A stretch of DNA of 64,000 bases from Gigantopelta aegis (GCF_016097555.1 NC_054701.1:2022091-2086090); one strand, 5' to 3'; positions 28,090 to 41,000 are shown, counted from the stretch's first letter. Translations and numbers: made by a program. The notes: generated by a model not told the origin, from the sequence alone.

Positions 28090-29100
28090 CTTTTTGACTG
28101 TCCAGGAACAGAGCTGTTGTCATGAGGGCATTTGTTAACTATTTCATATTGATAATTGAACATTAACCAATTCAAAATTATCTAAATTATATTAAACTTA
28201 TTTTGGAGCCAGTAACAAGTTTTCATGCACTGTCATTTTGTTATGGTGAAGAATTACAAATGGGCTGGATCTCTTCGAGCTTCAAGATAGGCTGTGCATA
28301 TTTCCATCATAAATCTGATTTCTGCAACATAAATATAGTTTATGAATTTTAATAATTTTTACTAGTAATTTTAATGTAGCAGTTGCATTAATTAAATTTG
28401 ATGGCATATCAAATAAACATTATCCAGTGGATTGTTAAGAATTGTTGTAATGATTTATTTATGATGTAATATTCCATATGTGGTGCTTGGAGGGTGTATG
28501 GTGTTTGTACATTGAAGTCCAATTTCTATTACAGTGTGCATATTTTCATTCTAAAGGTGCAGGGTATAAGCTGTCACAGTATATTGTTATCACAGTTAAT
28601 TGTTGGCAAATTTGGTTTGAAAACAATTCAATTTCATGGCCAAACATTGCTAAGCAATGCTGGAACTCGGGGATATCGTGGCACTATAATTGTAAGTAAA
28701 TTGTTTAATATTTGAATAATAATGGAAGTGTCAAAGGAAAAATTACAATATAAAGTTCTTTAATATTAATACATTTTTGTGATCTGTTTGATGAACTCAT
28801 TCAGTCGCAGATCATGTTATTAAATGATGAAATCCAGATTTAACTGCGTCTTTGATTTGTATTAGTTGATGTTTTAGATGAGAGAATTTTCTAAAAACAA
28901 CATGGAAGTATAAATGATTTTCCATATGCGGAGTATGGGCTGTTTGATTTTTTTAAATGTTCTTGCAAAACGTAGTGCATGATAATGTGACACAGCTTTG
29001 ATTACATAAAATTATATAATTGTGAATGGCATCCAAATTTGAAATTGAAAGGAATTGAACAGGCAGGTCATGTTATTTATATAGGCTGATGGGAAAGATG
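28090..29100. other. Intergenic, no gene recognised
   Basis: AT-rich, between the two convergent zinc-finger genes; the two frames at 28478-28715 have no domain or codon signal. Confidence 0.5.
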
Positions 29101-29104
29101 CATC

Positions 29105-30982
29105 TAATACTTGGCATACACTTACCGATTATCGCTGACTCCAGTAGTCTGAAAATGTGCATCTACACCAGACCTGTCAACCTTTAGACAAGAGAAAGCA
29201 GGAGGTGTGTGTTGAAAAAGCAGGAGATTTTGTCAAAAAGCAGGAGATTTTTAAATTCACACAATTTAACCCAAAATCGCAAGATTTAAAAAAAAACATT
29301 ATTACAATAAGTTATATGAATACTTTATAATGTCATATATACTTCTTAACCTTAGATCTTGGCATTAAAAAAAAAAAAAAAAAAATTTTTTTTTTTTTTT
29401 TTTTTTTTAAAGTTTAAATATTATTATGATTTAATACATATTTAAAAAAAAAAAAAAAAAATTATCCAAAAATGTTAAGAACATGAACAAGAAATACAAA
29501 ATTTAATTAGTACATTTACGGTATTACACTTACAGCCTTACAGGTTGCGTTACATTATCATTTGTGGTTAGTGTACCTAAGTACCAAAGACAAATTTATA
29601 TAAATCTTATAAATTAATATTCAGTTTTTACTATAATGAGGAACGGTGGCGTGGTACTTATTTAAAATCATTATAATGATGCAATAAACATTGTATTTTC
29701 ATTAATCATAAGTAAAACCTCATTACGGACATCGTGTAAAATATACCGGAATTATACCCATTTCCGTGAGTAACTTTATGTCAATGTCAAACACAACATT
29801 TTTTAATTGTACAAAAATAATTTCTTGAAGTGTACCCTTATAACCAACATTTTACTGCACAAACATACAAAATTAACTGACACAAGTATGTTTATACAGC
29901 TAATTGGTCTTTTCGTTGTCTTGCTGTGACATGTGATTTTAACATGCATCGTGTGTATCGCTGTCAACTCGGAGTCTGGCAGTTCAGATTCGTCATAGTT
30001 GCATTATGTAATCCAGTGGGAAGACATTTTACAATTCAGAGGTGTTATTAGAACTAAATTGGATAGTTTTTTTTTTTATATGGCAACACTGAATGTCAAT
30101 ACACAGCCTGTTGAATTAGCGGCAACACGCATTGTAGCCATTACGATGACAACAAACATTATAATTACATGTCATTTTATAAACTCCATGTGCTTTTTTA
30201 ACAATATAAATAGGCTATCCCACAATTTTCACTTCGGCAAAGGTTAAACAGTCGGGACAATTCGGCCTGTTACATTCTCAGAAGCCGAAAGTAGTCGACA
30301 TTTGCCGAATGAGAAAAAAAGGCAGAGTTACTTCCCTTCTGTTATTTTGACAAAAGAGGATCGATTTTTTTTTATACTTACAAAAATGTCATTTAAAAGG
30401 AGAAACTGTCTCCCGCACAGGAGAAAGGAGATTTGATCAAATACCGGGAGACTCCCGCGGAATCCGGGAGGGTTGACAGGTCTGATCTACACACACACAC
30501 ACACCAGCCGACACGAGTCTAATCGGGGCGAAACAGGAGATTAACGCTGACTCAAGTAGTCTGAAAATGTGCATCTACACACACACACCAACCGACACGA
30601 GTCTAATCAGGGCCAAACAGGAGATTAGACGCGACTGTCACATCTTTGACCGGCACGTACCTACCGATTAACGCAGACTCCAGTAGTCTGAAAATGTGCA
30701 TCTACACACACACACACACCAGCCGACATGAGTCTAATCAGGGCCAAACAGGAGATTAGACGCGACTGTCACATCTTTGACCGGCACGTACCTACTGATT
30801 AACGCTGACTCCAGTAGTCTGAAAATGTGCATCTACACACACACACCAGCCGACACGAGTCTAATCAGGGCCAAACAGGAGATTAGATGCGACTGTCACA
30901 TCTTTGACCGGCACATATCTACCAATTAACTCCAATGCGACTGTCGTATCTGCATTAATCGGTAGGTGTGTGCCAAGCATTA
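29105..30982. mobile_element. MITE with tandemly repeated interior, interrupted by a hAT-like element
   Basis: The left end TAATACTTGGCATACACTTA and the right end in reverse complement (TAATGCTTGGCACACACCTA) form inverted repeats of about 27 bp. The interior consists of about four ~125-bp units containing ACTCCAGTAGTCTGAAAATG, an (AC)n run, and GGCCAAACAGGAGATTAGA. The hAT-like insertion lies in the first unit. Confidence 0.6.
29169..30484. mobile_element. hAT-like non-autonomous element with perfect 8-bp duplication
   Basis: 1316 bp; left CAGACCTGTCAACC, right GGTTGACAGGTCTG, flanked by ATCTACAC at 29161-29168 and 30485-30492. The interior contains A and T runs (29368-29461) but no transposase. 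It is inserted inside the tandem-repeat MITE at 29105-30982. Confidence 0.75.
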
Positions 30983-31249
30983 GTGGTAGCCTACTTGCAT
31001 GAGGCACAATGTTTTCATAGAATCATTTGCACCAAGTAATGACTGGACTTTAAGGTCGATCCCAATTGTGAAAATGGATATAATGAATGAATGTTTAAGG
31101 ACACCCCAGCATGAAAAATACATCGGCTATTGGGTGTCAAACTATCGTAAATGTAAAATGGATATAAAAGCTCCTTGTTGGGAGTAGTCCGTGAGGGATT
31201 CCTCTTCTCCTCTATCAACCAAATGTTGAAATAACTATGATATTATATA

Positions 31250-32744
31250 CTCTTCAAAAAAAGAAACGCAAAAGGGTACAAATGGGTTATAACTCCGATT
31301 TTATGTTTCCTACCGGTTCATGCTTTGTGAATATACGGTCATTGCATGTCCCAAACACATTCCCACGGTTACATTCGATAAAACGCAGCTACTGTACAAT
31401 AAAGTTCCAAAATGTGAATATTCGCAAAAACGCAGCCACGTGCAAACCATGTCACCACTGCACGTGCGTTGTATGCACGTGCAACATGAACACCGACAGT
31501 ATAAAAGTGCAGGGTGTTCGCTTGCCTGGCCTCTGTATCTGGCCGACAGTTGACAATCCAGGACATGCCACGTCTCAGTGAACCGCAGAGAAACAATGCC
31601 ATCGGCCGACTAGACGCAGGCGAATCCAGAACGGCCGTTGCCAGGGCATTCCATGTGTCCCCAAGCACCATCTCCAGACTGTGGGACCGTTACCAGCAAC
31701 ATGGATCAACACGTGACCTCCCTAGATCCGGTCGACCACGGGTCACTATCCCCGGGCAGGACCGCTACATCCGGGTACGCCACCTTTGGGAACGATTGAC
31801 TACTGCCACCTCCACAGCCGCAGCAATACCAGGTTTGCGCAGGATATCCGACCAGACCGTACGGAACCGCCTACGTGAGGTAGGAATTCGTGCCAGACGT
31901 CCAGTTCGAGGTGTCATCTTAACACCACAACACCGTCGACTCCGACTGCAGTGGTGCCAGATTCATCGACAATGGCCTGAACTGCGATGGAGACAGGTGT
32001 GGTTCAGTGACGAGTCCCGATTTCTGCTCCGACGTCATGATGGAAGATGTCGCGTGTATAGGCGTCGTGGTGAACGTTATGCGGCAAACTGCGTGCAGGA
32101 AGTGGACAGATTCGGCGGGGGTAGTGTCATGGTGTGGGCAGCCATCTCACACACTGGCAGAACTGACCTGGTCCACGTGCAGGGCAACCTGAATGCACAG
32201 GGCTACATTGACCAGATCCTCCGGCCACACATCGTTCCAGTTATGGCCAACGCCAACGCAGTGTTCCAACATGACAACGCCAGGCCTCACACAGCACGTC
32301 TCACAACGGCTTTCCTACAGAACAACAACATTAATGTCCTTCCTTGGCCATCGATATCACCGGATTTGAACCCAATTGAGCATCTATGGGACGAGTTGGA
32401 CCGACGCCTCCGACAGCGACAACCACAGCCCCAGACCCTGCCCGAGCTGGCAGCAGCCTTGCAGGCCGAGTGGGCCACCATCCCCCGGGACGTCATCCGT
32501 ACTCTGGTTGCTTCAATGGGCAGGCGGTGCCAGGCAGTTGTCAACACACGCGGAAGGCCACACCCGGTATTGACTCCAGATGACCTTGACCTTGGTGGTG
32601 TGTCCTATCACTTACTCACAATGGACTAGAGTGAATTGTGAACAATCCTGCAACATTTGGTAATTATCGGACTCACCATTCAATAATTAAATCAATTCTC
32701 CAAATGTTACGACAATGTGGTTTTGCGTTTCTTCTTTTGAAGAG
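31250..32744 (+). mobile_element. Tc1-like DNA transposon, apparently complete
   Basis: 1495 bp bounded by 24-bp inverted repeats: left CTCTTCAAAAAAAGAAACGC; the right end in reverse complement begins CTCTTCAAAAGAAGAAACGC; one mismatch over 24. It is flanked by TA duplications (31248-31249 and 32745-32746). One uninterrupted transposase ORF fills most of the interior. Near-identical ends and an open ORF suggest recent insertion. Higher G+C in its ORF than in the surrounding DNA is consistent with a foreign element. Confidence 0.92.
31565..32629 (+). CDS. Tc1/mariner-superfamily transposase (DD34E)
   Basis: 354 aa from the first ATG. N-terminal paired-like helix-turn-helix (AIGRLDAGESRTAVARAF, VSPSTISRLWDRY), then a GRPR-type motif (RSGRPRVT) and a second HTH. 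Catalytic residues are visible: D in WFSDESRF, D in FQHDNARPHTAR, and E in SPDLNPIEHLWDEL with 34 residues between the second D and E, which marks the Tc1 branch. The glycine-rich GGGSVMVWAAIS box is present. No internal stop or frameshift seen, so it may be functional. It cuts and pastes its own element at TA sites. Confidence 0.93.
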   Translation: MPRLSEPQRNNAIGRLDAGESRTAVARAFHVSPSTISRLWDRYQQHGSTRDLPRSGRPRVTIPGQDRYIRVRHLWERLTTATSTAAAIPGLRRISDQTVRNRLREVGIRARRPVRGVILTPQHRRLRLQWCQIHRQWPELRWRQVWFSDESRFLLRRHDGRCRVYRRRGERYAANCVQEVDRFGGGSVMVWAAISHTGRTDLVHVQGNLNAQGYIDQILRPHIVPVMANANAVFQHDNARPHTARLTTAFLQNNNINVLPWPSISPDLNPIEHLWDELDRRLRQRQPQPQTLPELAAALQAEWATIPRDVIRTLVASMGRRCQAVVNTRGRPHPVLTPDDLDLGGVSYHLLTMD

Positions 32745-32749
32745 TATAT

Positions 32750-34130
32750 GTTAATATGTTGAATACCAGAAAAATGTAAAATGTTGAAATAACCATATTA
32801 TATGTTAATATGTTGGATACCAGAAAGCTGTGCCGAGGGATGTCGTCATACAGACATTCCGTCATACCGGTGGACTCCTGGTAAAGATATGGAGAGTGCT
32901 TTGTGTATGTGACTAACACAGACTGAAGACATACCAGTTTATATTGGAGCAGCAGTTTATTTATTGCAAATAATTTGTTATAAACAGACAGGAATTACAA
33001 ATAACCAGATTAATTAAAAGTGTATAATATCTAGAATATTAAATTTGTTGTAAATCAGTAAAATAGGAAAGAAAAGTTCACCCTTGAATATATTTATATA
33101 ATGTGTATTTACAATAATTGAATAAACAAACAACTGTAATAGATACTTTAACCACTAAACTGTAATGATTTTTACACCAATATCATATGACCATTATTTG
33201 AAGCAACTTAATTGTACCTTTCACTAATGCAGCACTTTTTGATTTTATTCATTAAAAATAATAATCGCATTTGCTTTAATCTGACCTATACATAAAATTC
33301 TTCCAGTTTTTGACCCTAATTTTCCACTTTTTAAAACTACTTGTAAGATGAACTGGAACACCAGTGCAGATGAATCAAAGTAAACACTGATTAATCAAAC
33401 TGCTTATAAAATAATGACTTGGCTTAAAGCAAGTCACATGTTTAATGATGGCCCAGTATGTGATTGTGAGACCGAAATTGTTGCCGAGTATTTGATGAAT
33501 GAAGATGGTCCTGTGTGTGATGATCTTACAGCTTGTTAATAACAGGCGCTGTACTTACAAAGTGTCGGTTCATGAACCCAGGAGACAGTCGGTCTATAAG
33601 ATCAACAAGATAACAAATGACTATTGTCATTATATTTCAAGCGTACATCGTAATAGGGTCATATCCATAAGAGGTCAAAGCACGTCCTAGACACTAAGTT
33701 AACTAACATTAATTAAATCTTTGTTCAGGACAGACCAGTTATTCATTAAATTTATTTCCATGCCTATTTTCAAGTAGAATGCAATCAGTCTGTCCTGGCC
33801 ACTTGGCTAAGTGAGCTGGTTAACGTGTGATAATGTACGAGACAGACAGACGTCAGTGTAGTCCGAGTTTGAACTGGGATATCAACCCAACATGCAATGG
33901 CACTGTAGAGAATACTGAATGAGTGGCTGTTGGATACTATTCATCTTTCAACAAATTTTAAAACAGATAAATGGTATCTAACAGACAAATGTAGTATTTT
34001 ATTTTTAAAATATCCTTAAAAAAAAGAAGTTTAAAACAAATGTATGGTGCTTGCATAAATGCATCACAAAGTAATCGGTTTCTGGTTAACATCACAAAGC
34101 TATCAATTTCTATCCTGTCATATTTGATTG
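32750..34130. other. Intergenic, no gene recognised
   Basis: AT-rich. A weak tRNA-like word pair (GGCTAAGTGAGCTGGTTAAC, GAGTTTGAACTGGGAT) at 33808-33885 may be an old SINE head. Confidence 0.4.
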
Positions 34131-34135
34131 GATGG

Positions 34136-35390
34136 TTCATGGCTGCAGTGACCGGGTCATAACCTAGGAGCAGCCAGTCACATGTCTTTAAATCAAGGTT
34201 CATGGCTGCAGTGACCGGGTCATAACCTAGGAGCAATCAGTCACGTCTTTAAATCAAGGTTCATGGCTGCAGTGACCGGGTCATAACCTAGGAGCAATCA
34301 GTCACATGTCTTTAAATCACGGTTCATGGCTGCAGTGACCGGGTCATAACCTAGGAGCAATCAGTCACATGTCTTTAAATCACGGTTCATGGCTGCAGTG
34401 ACCGGGTCATAACCTAGGAGCAGCCAGTCACATGTCTTTAAATCAAGGTTCATGGCTGCAGTGACCGGGTCATAACCTAGGAGCAGCCAGTCACATGTCT
34501 TTAAATCAAGGTTCATGGCTGCAGTGACCGGGTCATAACCTAGGAGCAATCAGTCACATGTCTTTAAATCAAGGTTCATGGCTGCAGTGACCGGGTCATA
34601 ACATAGGAGCAGCCAGTCACATGTCTTTAAATCAAGGTTCATGGCTGCAGTGACCGGGTCATAACCTAGGAGCAGCCAGTCACATGTCTTTAAATCAAGG
34701 TTCATGGCTATAGTGACCGGGTCATAACCTAGGAGCAGCCAGTCACATGTCTTTAAATCAAGGTTCATGGCTGCAGTGACCGGGTCATAACCTAGGAGCA
34801 GCCAGTCACATGTCTTTAAATCACGGTTCATGGCTGCAGTGACCGGGTCATAACCTAGGAGCAGCCAGTCACATGTCTTTAAATCAAGGTTCATGGCTGC
34901 AGTGACCGGGTCATAACCTAGGAGCAGCCAGTCACATGTCTTTAAATCAAGGTTCATGGCTGCAGTGACCGGGTCATAACCTAGGAGCAATCAGTCACAT
35001 GTCTTTAAATCAAGGTTCATGGCTGCAGTGACCGGGTCATAACCTAGGAGCAGCCAGTCACATGTCTTTAAATCAAGGTTCATGGCTGCAGTGACCGGGT
35101 CATAACCTAGGAGCAGCCAGTCACATGTCTTTAAATCAAGGTTCATGGCTGCAGTGACCGGGTCATAACCTAGGAGCAGCCAGTCACATGTCTTTAAATC
35201 AAGGTTCATGGCTGCAGTGACCGGGTCATAACCTAGGAGGAGCAAACAGTCACATGTCTTTAAATCAAGGTTCATGGCTGCAGTGACCGGGTCATAACCT
35301 AGGAGCAATCAGTCACATGTCTTTAAATCAAGGTTCATGGCTGCAGTGACCGGGTCATAACCTAGGAGCAATCAGTCACATGTCTTGGGT
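34136..35390 (-). repeat. 63-bp minisatellite
   Basis: About 20 units with GGTTCATGGCTGCAGTGACC and GGTCATAACCTAGGAGCAGC. Because 63 is divisible by three, minus-strand frames stay open with a 21-residue period (LLLGYDPVTAAMN, LDLKTCDW); stops occur in units with small changes. No signal or domain supports translation. Confidence 0.9.
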
Positions 35391-35665
35391 CAAAACCTAG
35401 GAGCAATCGGTCACATGTCTTTAAATCAAAATGTCCAATCACCACTACACTAATGTAGCCAAACTGATGTCATTCTATGGGTCAGAAGCTAGGAGCAATC
35501 AGTCACGTCTTTAAATCAAAATGTCCAATCACCACTACACTAATGTAGCCAAACTGATGTCATTCTATGGGTCAGAACTTGGGAGCAATCAGTCACATGT
35601 CTTTAAATTAAAATGTCCAATCACCACTACACTAATGTAGCCAAACTGATGTCATTCTATGGCCA
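35390..35665. repeat. ~93-bp repeat, three units
   Basis: AAATGTCCAATCACCACTAC and GTAGCCAAACTGATGTCATT, joined to the end of the 63-bp array and sharing its AGGAGCAATC and TCACATGTCTTTAAATC words. Confidence 0.8.
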
Positions 35666-37400
35666 CTCTATAAATGGTGATCACAAAAACAACAAATATC
35701 TCTAATCAATACTCGTCATTTATGAGAAAGGCAACAAGTGACTGAAACACAAGGTTTGAGACAAGAATAGTTTTAAGTTTATATTTGATATAATGCTGAC
35801 AAATCTAATAGACAAGTGGTAAATATCAACAAATCAGTACCGAAATGTATGTAACTGCACCAAGATAATTATGTAGGTACATTCTGACGGTAACTTCTCG
35901 TATACAAGGTGAATTATGCTGTTCCTCTTTACTGGATACTATATATAGCAGGATACTATATATAGCAGGATACTATATAGCAGGATAATATGTAGCATGA
36001 TGATGGAATGATTCAAAGAACACAGACTTGAAAACATGTATTTACAATCATTATTTATGGACCAGTCATAAGCTGCAAGTTTTACTGATCATGTTTCTAA
36101 TTTACTGTGAACCATTGGTACAAGCATTTAAATAAAACCAGTCCAAATATTAAAATTACCGTCATGTAGAATAAATGAAGACTTTACTCACTTTAACAGA
36201 CAAAAACATATTTAACCATAAATGTTTTCCAATAAGCGAGTTTTGTCAAGTAGTGAAGTAAACTAAAAACGATCTTGTTTCTAATGAAAAAATACAGCAG
36301 GTTTCCTCTAAGACTACAAGTTTAAAATGACCAAATGTTTGTAACAAAGTGTGACCAAACTGATCAAATCTGTGACATCCTATAGCCGGTTATTAATTAA
36401 TCAAAGTGTTCTAGTTGAGAGTCAACAAACAAAACCAACCGTAACAAAGCCAACACATGGTAAAAAGGGAATCAAAATCAATCAGTAATTTGGTAGTGTA
36501 CACAATTCAAAAGATGGTCACTACCTTTATTTTTATAACATTTTTGATTTTCGTACATATACTAAAAGTGTAATGGGCTAAGAGATGAAGATCAACTACA
36601 ATGCAGGTACCTAAAATGTCTACTAATGTATGACGAGCTAGGTTTCTATGAATCTGGATATATACATGTAAAGCAAACGTTGCACTGCGACTACATCTCT
36701 TAAGCCTGAACCCATCCTTATATTAAATGATTTCCGATTACTTCTGTATGTACATATCAGGTAAAACAAGACAGATATGCACATTTCCAAGCAGTGGAAA
36801 TTAAAAAAAAAAATTGTAATGCTAATAATAATTTGTTTCTTCACTGTGATAATATGTGCAATTCTAATAAATCATTTAGGGCATCTTGAGAATTATTGTG
36901 AAATATTGCTGACTATTGAAAATTGTACAAACACTAGAAAACGACAACTAATAGGTGCATTAACCTTATCGTATCTGTGCTGGAATGACATTGATTGAGT
37001 TTTTTCATGACATCAAACCAATAGTGGCGTGCTGTCATGTTCACAACATAATTACATTAACGGTGGACTGTGCAATATAATTTACATTAATTGTGCACTC
37101 CGCGTGACGTCACGTCGTGAAAGGGTTGGAAAAGGTGTGTTAAAGTATGGTAAATTTACTCATTCTGCATGATAAAAAAATATTAACCAGAATATATTAT
37201 TCTTATATTATTATTAATAAGAAAAAACAACAAGTGTCCTTTATTCTACTTAACATCAGTAACAATATTTACCAAATACAAATTTTAAAAATATATAGAT
37301 GATGAAAAAGATATCAAAATCACTTTGACCAAAAAGAGGCAAATACCAAGAGCACTATAAAACATGTTATTGTTAACAAACCGAACATGCCAATATAAAC
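35666..37400. other. Intergenic and distal 3' flank of gene 2
   Basis: AT-rich; short GGATACTATATATAGCA repeats at 35934-35990 and one SINE tail. A TTTATT at 37240-37245 (AATAAA on the minus strand) could end gene 2 transcripts. Confidence 0.4.
36275..36445 (+). repeat. SINE 3' part
   Basis: TTTCTAATGAAAAAATACAG, GGTTTCCTCTAAGACTACAA and the GACATCCTATAGCCGG tail block, with a short internal insertion. Confidence 0.6.
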
Positions 37401-37406
37401 CAATTC

Positions 37407-37715
37407 ATTCCATTAAAATGTCCCGCAGTATAAATCATTCCATGAAAATGTACTGCAGTATAAATCATTCCATGAAAATGTCCCACAGTATAAATCATTC
37501 CATGAAAATGTACTGCAGTATAAATCATTCCATGAAAATGTACTGCAGTATAAATCATTCCATGAAAATGTACCGCAGTATAAATCATTCCATGAAAATG
37601 TCCCACAGTATAAATCATTCTATGAAAATGTACCGCAGTATAAATCATTCTATGAAAATGTACCGCAGTATAAATCATTCTATGAAAATGTACTGCAGTA
37701 TAAATCATTCCATGT
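37407..37715 (-). repeat. 30-bp array from the stop-codon region of gene 2, in the 3' UTR
   Basis: About ten units; minus strand CATGGAATGATTTATACTGC plus AGTACATTTT. The first unit contains the final Met-Glu codons and TGA. The 30-bp period keeps frames open on both strands, giving spurious ORFs. Confidence 0.9.
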
Positions 37716-38091
37716 TGTGAAAGTATGTCATATAGTGAGCCAGGGCAGCTTGATCGTAGGCCATCTCTTGCACGGAAGGTGCCCCGGGAATGGGCAGAGC
37801 GGGTTTCACGATGTCACTGTTAGGCACAGCGGAGTCTATCTCCACCACCTGACTCTCGCCCACCACCCCGGTGTTGCTGCTCATCTCGTACGATGTGTTA
37901 TTGTCACTCTCGGCCGACGGCTGGCCGGGTAGATCAGACTTGTTTTTCGGACTTCTTCCCAGCATGTACAGGTGTGAGTACTTGCGTTTGTCAGGAATGT
38001 CGAGTCTGTGCACAGTGCGAAGGTGTTTGTCGAGGTTGCCTCGGACCCCTGTCCGGTGTGGACACAGGTGACACGCAAACGGCTTCACGTC
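37705..38091 (-). CDS. Gene 2 coding exon 7: finger 9, C-terminal tail, stop
   Basis: 387 nt including TGA. Acceptor CTGTTTCAG|GACGTG. Finger 9 (FACHLCPHRT...HLRTVH) plus a tail ending in YFHNME-stop. The stop overlaps the first unit of the 30-bp array in the 3' UTR. Confidence 0.92.
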   Translation of the reverse strand, partial: DVKPFACHLCPHRTGVRGNLDKHLRTVHRLDIPDKRKYSHLYMLGRSPKNKSDLPGQPSAESDNNTSYEMSSNTGVVGESQVVEIDSAVPNSDIVKPALPIPGAPSVQEMAYDQAALAHYMTYFHNME

Positions 38092-41000
38092 CTGAAACAG
38101 AACTGTCTGGAGATGAAATATCTCTCACATACTCAAACCTGATTTAGAAAGGCCACCTGTATCAAGTAGCAACCTGTGTTAAAAGTCACATTTCATTTTC
38201 CCCAATCATTATCTAATACAATATAAACTGACCTGTATTAAAAGGCTAGTTTTTGATACTCCCTTTGGTGGCCATGCCCCCCCCCCCCCCACCCCCCACA
38301 TGTTACTCTATTCAGAAGGTTGGAAATGCCGTATTTTAACAACTAAAATTTAAACCTTCCCCCCAACAGTGGCCCCCACTTTGAAACACACTCCGCGAAC
38401 CCTGGGTTTGCCATAGCTTTAATACCCCAGCGTCATCAGTCTGACGTGTTGTTCAAGCTGTCTCTTGGACGGGGACGTATAAAGTAATAACAACATCTAT
38501 ATCACACTTACCCGTTGTGTGTGCATCAGTCTGATGTGTTGTTCAAGCTGTCTCTTGGACGGAGAGATATGAAGTAATAACAACATCTATATCACACTTA
38601 CCCGTTGTGTGTGCATCAGTCTGACGTGTTGTTCAAGCTGTCTCTTGGACGGGGACGTATCAAGTAATAACAACATCTATATCACACTTACCCGTTGTGT
38701 GTGCATCAGTCTGACGTGTTGTTCAAGCTGTCTCTTGGACGGGGACGTATCAAGTAATAACAACATCTATATCACACTTACCCGTTGTGTGTGCATCAGT
38801 CTGACGTGTTGTTCAAGCTGTCTCTTGGACGGGGATGTATCAAGTAATAACAACATCTATATCACACTTACCCGTTGTGTGTGCATCAGTCTGACGTGTT
38901 GTTCAAGCTGTCTCTTGGACGGGGACGTATAAAGTAATAACATCTATATCACACTTACCCGTTGTGTGTGCATCAGTCTGACGTGTTGTTCAAGCTGTCT
39001 CTTGGACGGGGACGTATGAAGTAATAACAACATCTATATCACACTTACCCGTTGTGTGTGCATCAGTCTGACGTGTTGTTCAAGCTGTCTCTTGGACGGG
39101 GACGTATCAAGTAATAACAACATCTATATCACACTTACCCATTGTGTGTGCATCAGTCTGACGTGTTGTTCAAGCTGTCTCTTGGACGGGGATGTATCAA
39201 GTAATAACAACATCTATATCACACTTACCCGTTGTGTGTGCATCAGTCTGACATGTTGTTCAAGCTGTCTCTTGGACGGGGACGTATAAAGTAATAACAA
39301 CATCTATATCACACTTACCCGTTGTGTGTGCATCAGTCTGACGTGTTGTTCAAGCTGTCTCTTGGACGGGGACGTATGAAGTAATAACAACATCTATATC
39401 ACACTTACCCGTTGTGTGTGCATCAGTCTGACGTGTTGTTCAAGCTGTCTCTTGGACGGGGACGTATCAAGTAATAACAACATCTATATCACACTTACCC
39501 GTTGTGTGTGCATCAGTCTGACGTGTTGTTCAAGCTGTCTCTTGGACGGGGACGTATCAAGTAATAACAACATCTATATCACACTTACCCGTTGTGTGTG
39601 CATCAGTCTGACGTGCTGTTCAAGCTGTCTCTTGGACGGGGACGTATGAAGTAATAACAACATCTATATCACACTTACCCGTTGTGTGTGCATCAGTCTG
39701 ACGTGTTGTTCAAGCTGTCTCTGGACGGGGACTTGAAGTAATAACAACATCTATATCACACTTACCCGTTGTGTGTGCATCAGTCTGACGTGTTGTTCAA
39801 TGGACGGGGACGTATCAAGTAATAACAACATCTATATCACACTTACCCGTTGTGTGTGCATCAGTCTGACGTGTTGTTCAAGCTGTCTCTTGGACGGGGA
39901 CGTATCAAGTAATAACAACATCTATATCACACTTACCCGTTGTGTGTGCATCAGTCTGACGTGTTGTTCAAGCTGTCTCTTGGACGGGGACGTATCAAGT
40001 AATAACAACATCTATATCACACTTACCCGTTGTGTGTGCATCAGTCTGACGTGTTGTTCAAGCTGTCTCTTGGACGGGGACGTATCAAGTAATAACAACA
40101 TCTATATCACACTTACCCGTTGTGTGTGCATCAGTCTGACGTGCTGTTCAAGCTGTCTCTTGGACGGGGACGTATGAAGTAATAACAACATCTATATCAC
40201 ACTTACCCGTTGTGTGTGCATCAGTCTGACGTGTTGTTCAAGCTTGGACGGGGACTTATGAAGTAATAACAACATCTATATCACACTTACCCGTTGTGTG
40301 TGCATCAGTCTGACGTGTTGTTCAAGCTGTCTCTTGGACGGGGACGTATGAAGTAATAACAACATCTATATCACACTTACCCGTTGTGTGTGCATCAGTC
40401 TGACGTGTTGTTCAAGCTGTCTCTTGGACGGAGAGATATGAAGTAATAACAACATCTATATCACACTTACCCGTTGTGTGTGCATCAGTCTGACGTGTTG
40501 TTCAAGCTGTCTCTTGGACGGGGACGTATGAAGTAATAACAACATCTATATCACACTTACCCGTTGTGTGTGCATCAGTCTGACGTGTTGTTCAAGCTGT
40601 CTCTTGGACGGAGAGGCGTAGTGGCATGCTTCAAACTCGCACGCAAACTTCTTCTCTGTCAGTAGAGACAGAAAAAGATAATGCTTCTTTAATACTAAAT
40701 ACTAGTATGTTATACTGTTTACATAAAATATATGAATACATTTTACTATAGCTTTAATACTTTCAATGTACATACAATAGAAATAATGTACATAAGAGCA
40801 AATTTAGTTTATATGTCACTGATGCATACATTTTCAGAGTTTATCATTTGGGAGGAAACAAACTATCACATGAACTATGGTTAGTTCGATGTGTGCATCT
40901 CCCTGGGGACGGGCAGGACTTAGCTCAGTCGGTGGAGTGCTCGCCTGCATTGCTTGCATCACAGGATCGAACCACCTCAGTGGATCCATTCAACGGACTT

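Noticed and set aside
28478-28715. Two overlapping 73-codon ORFs between the convergent genes
   Set aside because: AT-rich, no recognisable motif, and two frames equally open.
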